A stretch of DNA of 64,000 nt. Source: DAHUYF01 sp963789275. Its GTDB lineage: Bacteria; Pseudomonadota; Alphaproteobacteria; ATCC43930; CGMCC-115725. Below the pieces are notes generated by a model, which saw nothing but the letters and a program-made list of their open reading frames with translations, had not been told where the DNA came from and did not search any database. Shown here in pieces: positions 60,589 through 64,000 of this stretch (position 1 is the first letter of the stretch; each line of letters starts with the position of its first letter). The stretch lies in the NCBI GenBank assembly GCA_963789275.1, contig CAWBKF010000027.1, positions 1 to 64,000 of the forward strand, written 5' to 3'. The position numbers and the translations under genes were made by a program.

Positions 60589-60889
60589 GTCTAGGCATGT
60601 TCGTTTTAATCAATTGATAATCTTCGCCGGTGTTTTAGCGGCATTTTAAGCAAATGCACGGTGCCGCCGGCATTGCGCTGGTGTAACGATGGCGGTGATC
60701 ACCGCGTCGCCGGCGGCGGCACCGGTGTCGGCTTCGCCCGGCTGGGCGGCGGCTTGCTCGCCGAAGCGGGCGAGACGATCATGTCGACATGCGTGCTGTC
60801 GAGCATCGAGCCGCGATCGATGCGGATGGTGGCGACGCGGCCGGTCGGGTCCGCAAAGCCTCGGCGGCAGCGCGCGGCGCCGCCCCGGA
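60589..60889. other. Stretch with a possible gene relic
   Basis: On the minus strand, the frame ending at 60699 reads FADPTGRVATIRIDRGSMLD and STHVDMIVSP, which looks like protein, but it has no start, no length and no known family. It may be the tail of a lost gene. Nothing else is supported. The right part of the stretch abuts the SnoaL-like gene stop. Confidence 0.3.
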
Positions 60890-61498
60890 TCAGCGGGCGG
60901 GGAGAGCCTCGCCGCTCAGCCAGGCCGTGCCCTGGCGATAGAGCCGCTCCACCGCCGGGCCTTTGAGGCCGGGCATATCGGGCTTCACGGTGAAGCCGGC
61001 CTTGTGCTGGAGATAGGCGAGGTGGCGGTAGCCTTCGGGGAACTCGCCGAGCAGGGCTGCATCGAGCGTGAGATCGGCGGCGGGGTCGAGCGGATCGAGC
61101 CGGTCCTTCTCGTAGATCGGCTGACGCAGCACCACGCCCCAGCGTCCCTGGCGCTGCTCGAAGAAATCGTAGAAGCGGCCGGTGCAGACGACGTCGCAGA
61201 GGACGCCGTCGACCGCGGCGCGCTGCATGATCTGCATCTTGGTCTGGGCGATGGCGCGGTTGCCGCTGACATCGATGGTGCTGCCGCCAAGGAAGTGGAG
61301 GATGTTGACGCCACGCTCGAAGCCCTCGCGGCTGACCTCGATGAAGCGCTCTGCCGGGCCCTGGAACCAGGTGGCCATCATCCAGCCATCCTCGTGCCAG
61401 ACGGTGCGGAAGCGCTCCCAATCGCCGGCGTCGCGCCACAGCACCCAGTTCTCCACCACCTCGCGGATCCGCAGCCGCTCGCGCATCTCGTCCATCAT
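60890..61498 (-). CDS. SnoaL/NTF2-like protein, 202 aa
   Basis: The cone-shaped SnoaL_4-type pattern is seen: MMDEMRERLRIREVVENWVL, WRDAGDWERFRTVWHEDGWM, STIDVSGNRAIAQTKMQIMQ and CTGRFYDFFEQRQGRWGVVL, giving a fold that binds small hydrophobic ligands or acts as hydratase or isomerase. GGGAGG lies before the ATG at 61498; a longer frame to 61708 lacks similarity. The family has varied roles, so the function is open. Confidence 0.8.
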   Translation of the reverse strand: MMDEMRERLRIREVVENWVLWRDAGDWERFRTVWHEDGWMMATWFQGPAERFIEVSREGFERGVNILHFLGGSTIDVSGNRAIAQTKMQIMQRAAVDGVLCDVVCTGRFYDFFEQRQGRWGVVLRQPIYEKDRLDPLDPAADLTLDAALLGEFPEGYRHLAYLQHKAGFTVKPDMPGLKGPAVERLYRQGTAWLSGEALPAR

Positions 61499-61798
61499 GC
61501 CTGGCCTCCCTCGCTGCCCACTATCGCCCGCGCCGCCGCGCCGGCGCAACCAGGCCGTGTGCGCGGCGCCGGCTGAGCTGCCAGGCGCGCCGGCCCCTAC
61601 GCCACTGGTGTACCCCAATGGAAAAAAAATCAGCGTGCGCCGATGACGCATGGGGACGCCGAAGATGGCCTCTGGACGCATGATACGCATGCACCCCTCG
61701 GCCGCCAAGGCTCGGGGGCATTTCCCGGCGCTGCTACGCGGGGCACAGAACGCTTGATCATCGCCGGAAGCCGGATTGCAGGTCCCTGCGGGTCGCGG

Positions 61799-62287
61799 CT
61801 AGGCCTGCTCCTGCCGCGGCTGCGGCTCAACGGCTTGCCGCGACTGGTTCAGCTCGGTGAGCAGCTTCAGCAGCTGGATGATCAGCCCGCGCAGCCGCTT
61901 GTCCTCCATCGACATGACCGCCGTGAGCTGACGATGCAGCTCCTTACCTTCCAGCGCGGACACCGTCGGCTCCTGCGCCGGTGCGGCGAGCTCGCCGGCC
62001 TCGCTGCCGATGCCGTCGAAGAAATACTGCTCGCTCACCGCTAGCGCGGTGGCGAACTCGTGCAACCGGCTGGCGCTGACGCGATTCTCGCCGCGCTCGT
62101 ATTTCTGTACCGATTGGAAGCTGATGCCGACGAGCTTGGCCAGCTCGCTCTGGGTCAGGCCACGCATGATGCGCTGCAGTCGTATGCGCGCGCCGACATA
62201 GACGTCGATCGGATGCGGGCCGTCGATGATGATCGTACGGCGTCTTTGCCGCGCCTTTGCCGGCGCCTTGGTGGCGAGCCTGCTCAT
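61799..62287 (-). CDS. XRE-family HTH regulator, 162 aa
   Basis: The HTH covers residues 28-90: YVGARIRLQRIMRGLTQSEL, VGISFQSVQKYERGENRVSA, SRLHEFATALAVSEQYFF. It is the same group as the regulator at 31480-31857, but carries a longer basic N-terminus and a C-terminal part with LEGKELHRQLTAVMSMEDKR. Homologues control symbiosis, biofilm or surface traits in rhizobia. No operator is evident. Confidence 0.88.
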   Translation of the reverse strand: MSRLATKAPAKARQRRRTIIIDGPHPIDVYVGARIRLQRIMRGLTQSELAKLVGISFQSVQKYERGENRVSASRLHEFATALAVSEQYFFDGIGSEAGELAAPAQEPTVSALEGKELHRQLTAVMSMEDKRLRGLIIQLLKLLTELNQSRQAVEPQPRQEQA

Positions 62288-62608
62288 GGTCTTCCCCCGC
62301 TATCGGCTTCGATGGTGGCTGCTGTTGCGCTCCCCCGGCTTACCAAGGCGCGAGCCGTGACCCCGCGCACTCCGCAGTTGTAGCACTTTTGCCATCTTGG
62401 GAGATAGACGCTCTATGCCGTGGCGCGCGAATCGCCAGCGGGCGGACACTCGGTCCGCGAGCGCTGCCAGGCCCGGGCGGAAGCCGCCCTGGGCGGCGGG
62501 GCAGGCGGCACGCATGCCGGCGCCATGGCGCCAAGAGCGGCCTCGAACCCGCTGGCGTCCCGTGTTTTTTTCCGTGAGTTGCGCGCCGGCTTTGGCTAGG
62601 AAGGGCCG
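62288..62608. other. Intergenic stretch
   Basis: No supported gene. A perfect 14-bp palindrome, GGCGCCATGGCGCC, lies at 62519-62532, and an AGGAAGGG ribosome site for the next gene begins near 62598. Confidence 0.4.
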
Positions 62609-63409
62609 ATGGTCGATGTCGAGACGATTGCCGGCTTCATCCGCGAGACCGCCGCCAAGGCGATCCTGCCGCGCTTCCGCCAGCTGCGGCAGGAGGATAT
62701 CCGCGAGAAGAAGCCGGGCGATTTCGTCACCATCGCCGATCTCGAGGCGGAGCGGCTGCTCACCGAGCGGCTATCGGCGATGATGCCGGGCGCGGTGGTG
62801 CTGGGCGAGGAGGCGGCGGCCAAGGATCCGACGCGACTGGCGCTGCTCGCCGGCGAGGCGCCGGTCTGGGTCATCGATCCCATCGACGGCACCGCCAATT
62901 TCGCGCGAGGCGAGCCCGGCTTCGCCGTCATTCTCGCCCTGGTCGAGCGCGCCGAGGTTCGCGCCGGCTGGATCTACGACCCACTCGGCGACACCATGGT
63001 GCTGGCCGAGCGCGGCAGCGGTGCCTGGAGCCAAGGGCGGCGGCTCGCGGTCGATGGCGAGGTCAGCGCCGAGCGCATGACGGGCGCGGCCTATGGCCGG
63101 ACCACCGCCGGGCCGCGCGCCGCCCAGTCGCTCGGCGACAGTGGCCGCGTCGCGATGGTGCGCAATCTCGGCAGCAGCGCGCTCGAATACAATGCGGTCG
63201 CTCTCGGTCGAGCGCATTTCTCGCTGCATTCGCGCTCGCTGCCCTGGGACCATGCGGCCGGCATGCTGATCGTCGCCGAGGCCGGGGGCGTCGCCGGCTT
63301 TCTCGACGGCACGCGCTATGACCCCCGGATCGCCGACCAGCCCGTACTGGCGGCGTCCAACCAAGCCGCCTGGGACACCGTGCGCGCCGTTGTCGGCTCC
63401 TTGGCGTGA
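62609..63409 (+). CDS. Inositol monophosphatase-family phosphatase, 266 aa
   Basis: The metal-site motifs are present: GEEAAAKDPTRL, WVIDPIDGTANFARGEPGFA and LPWDHAAGMLIVAEAGG. These enzymes need Mg2+ and remove phosphate from inositol phosphates, 3'-phosphoadenosine phosphates or histidinol phosphate. EKKPGDFVTIADLEAERLL at the N-terminus is typical. The exact substrate is not readable. Length is normal and the start is supported by AGGAAGGG. Confidence 0.9.
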   Translation: MVDVETIAGFIRETAAKAILPRFRQLRQEDIREKKPGDFVTIADLEAERLLTERLSAMMPGAVVLGEEAAAKDPTRLALLAGEAPVWVIDPIDGTANFARGEPGFAVILALVERAEVRAGWIYDPLGDTMVLAERGSGAWSQGRRLAVDGEVSAERMTGAAYGRTTAGPRAAQSLGDSGRVAMVRNLGSSALEYNAVALGRAHFSLHSRSLPWDHAAGMLIVAEAGGVAGFLDGTRYDPRIADQPVLAASNQAAWDTVRAVVGSLA

Positions 63410-63511
63410 GACCGCCGCCGTCGCCGGCATAGCGGCGGAAGAGGGGCGGTGGCGTCTTCCGGCCCTGCCCCCTATGGTGGCCGTCAAAGCGGTTTTCGAG
63501 GCGGCAGCGTC

Positions 63512-64000
63512 GTGGCGCGTGGACACAATATCGGCCGGGCCATCCTCTATATGGCATTGGCGATGGCGCTCATCCCCTGCCTCAACGCCTCGGCGAAATA
63601 TCTCGGGCGCAGCTATTCGACGGTCGAGATCGTCTGGGCGCGCTATGCCGGGCACTTCGCCTATATGATCGTCGCCTTCTTTCCGCGTCGCGGCGTGAGC
63701 CTGTTCTATACCTCGCGGCTCGGCATCCAGGTGCTGCGCTCCGCGCTGCTGGTGAGCGCCACCGGCGTCTATTTCACCGCGCTGCACTATACCGACCTGC
63801 CGACCGCTGCGGTCATCAGCTTCGTCTCGCCCTTCATGATCACGGCGCTGTCCTTCGTCATGCTGGGCGAGCCGGTCGGGCCGCGGCGCTGGGCGGCGGT
63901 TGGCGTGGGCTTCCTCGGCGCGCTGGTCATCTTGCGCCCGGGGACGGGGGTGGTGCAGCTCGCCTCGTTCCTGGTGCTGATCAGCGCCGCCTGCAATGCG
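63512..64000 (+). CDS. EamA/DMT-family transporter, 5' part (cut by window end)
   Basis: From GTG 63512 the frame reads GRAILYMALAMALIPCLNAS, VEIVWARYAGHFAYMIVAFF, VLRSALLVSATGVYFTALHY and LPTAAVISFVSPFMITALSF, the first half of an EamA drug/metabolite transporter, still open at 64000. At least five membrane helices are seen. It would export or import small metabolites across the inner membrane. The start could also be ATG 63551. The substrate is unknown. Confidence 0.85.
   Translation, partial: MARGHNIGRAILYMALAMALIPCLNASAKYLGRSYSTVEIVWARYAGHFAYMIVAFFPRRGVSLFYTSRLGIQVLRSALLVSATGVYFTALHYTDLPTAAVISFVSPFMITALSFVMLGEPVGPRRWAAVGVGFLGALVILRPGTGVVQLASFLVLISAACNA

Overview
The window is GC-rich, densely coded bacterial DNA. 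Gene content (stand-alone receiver proteins, small secreted proteins of rhizobial type, an IS701-type transposase, a pRiA4b ORF-3 relic, SRAP, Kup, FCD-GntR regulators) points to an alphaproteobacterium of the Rhizobiales/Rhodospirillales kind. Genus cannot be read from the sequence alone.

Bases 1 to about 26,416 look like an integrated genomic island or stacked islands. The right border is a 48-bp copy of the 3' half of a tRNA-Glu gene (26369-26416), next to a tyrosine recombinase (25002-26237). Two more recombinases lie inside: a C-terminal relic (4696-4980) and a large one (16759-18369). Cargo includes an IS701-family element, an HNH-like protein, a TIR-NHL fusion (5575-6915, the most unusual gene here), a periplasmic ClpP-like protease divergent from a small XRE regulator, two divergent XRE/HTH blocks with clear palindromic operators, three orphan receivers, a frameshifted methyltransferase, an FkbM methyltransferase, an S1/P1 nuclease, a GST, several small zinc-ribbon or coiled-coil proteins, and a TrlF-type PHP/SMC-like ATPase (22289-24961) placed as cargo tail-to-tail with the border integrase.

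Bases 26.4-33.4 kb are a patchwork of small, mostly hypothetical genes: an EF-hand protein broken by a frameshift, SRAP, an XRE regulator, and a paralogue of an island gene that carries the same upstream element. Relics of larger genes lie between them.

Bases 33.4-64 kb are metabolic and transport chromosome: an amidase and an Asp/Glu-racemase-like protein; a ModA-like binding protein, a D-2-hydroxyacid dehydrogenase and a LeuC/LeuD-type hydro-lyase divergent from a GntR/FCD regulator (more likely catabolic than leucine synthesis); a beta-lactamase-fold hydrolase; DUF899/MarR; an HlyD-ATPase-permease export operon facing a GbsR/MarR regulator; MFS and MATE exporters; PanE and thiolase opposite a MarR regulator; GST; DUF1275; a Bcr-type MFS; Kup; a SnoaL-like protein; XRE; an inositol-phosphatase-family enzyme; and a truncated EamA transporter.

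Two window-wide patterns stand out. At least eight otherwise intact genes carry a single small frameshift, often at GC homopolymers or dinucleotide runs, so either assembly indels or real decay is widespread. Several gene tails (integrase, pRiA4b, SDR, MaoC, MFS, outer-membrane barrel) survive as relics between intact genes. A 336-bp nested inverted-repeat element (42424-42759) is the most striking non-coding structure.
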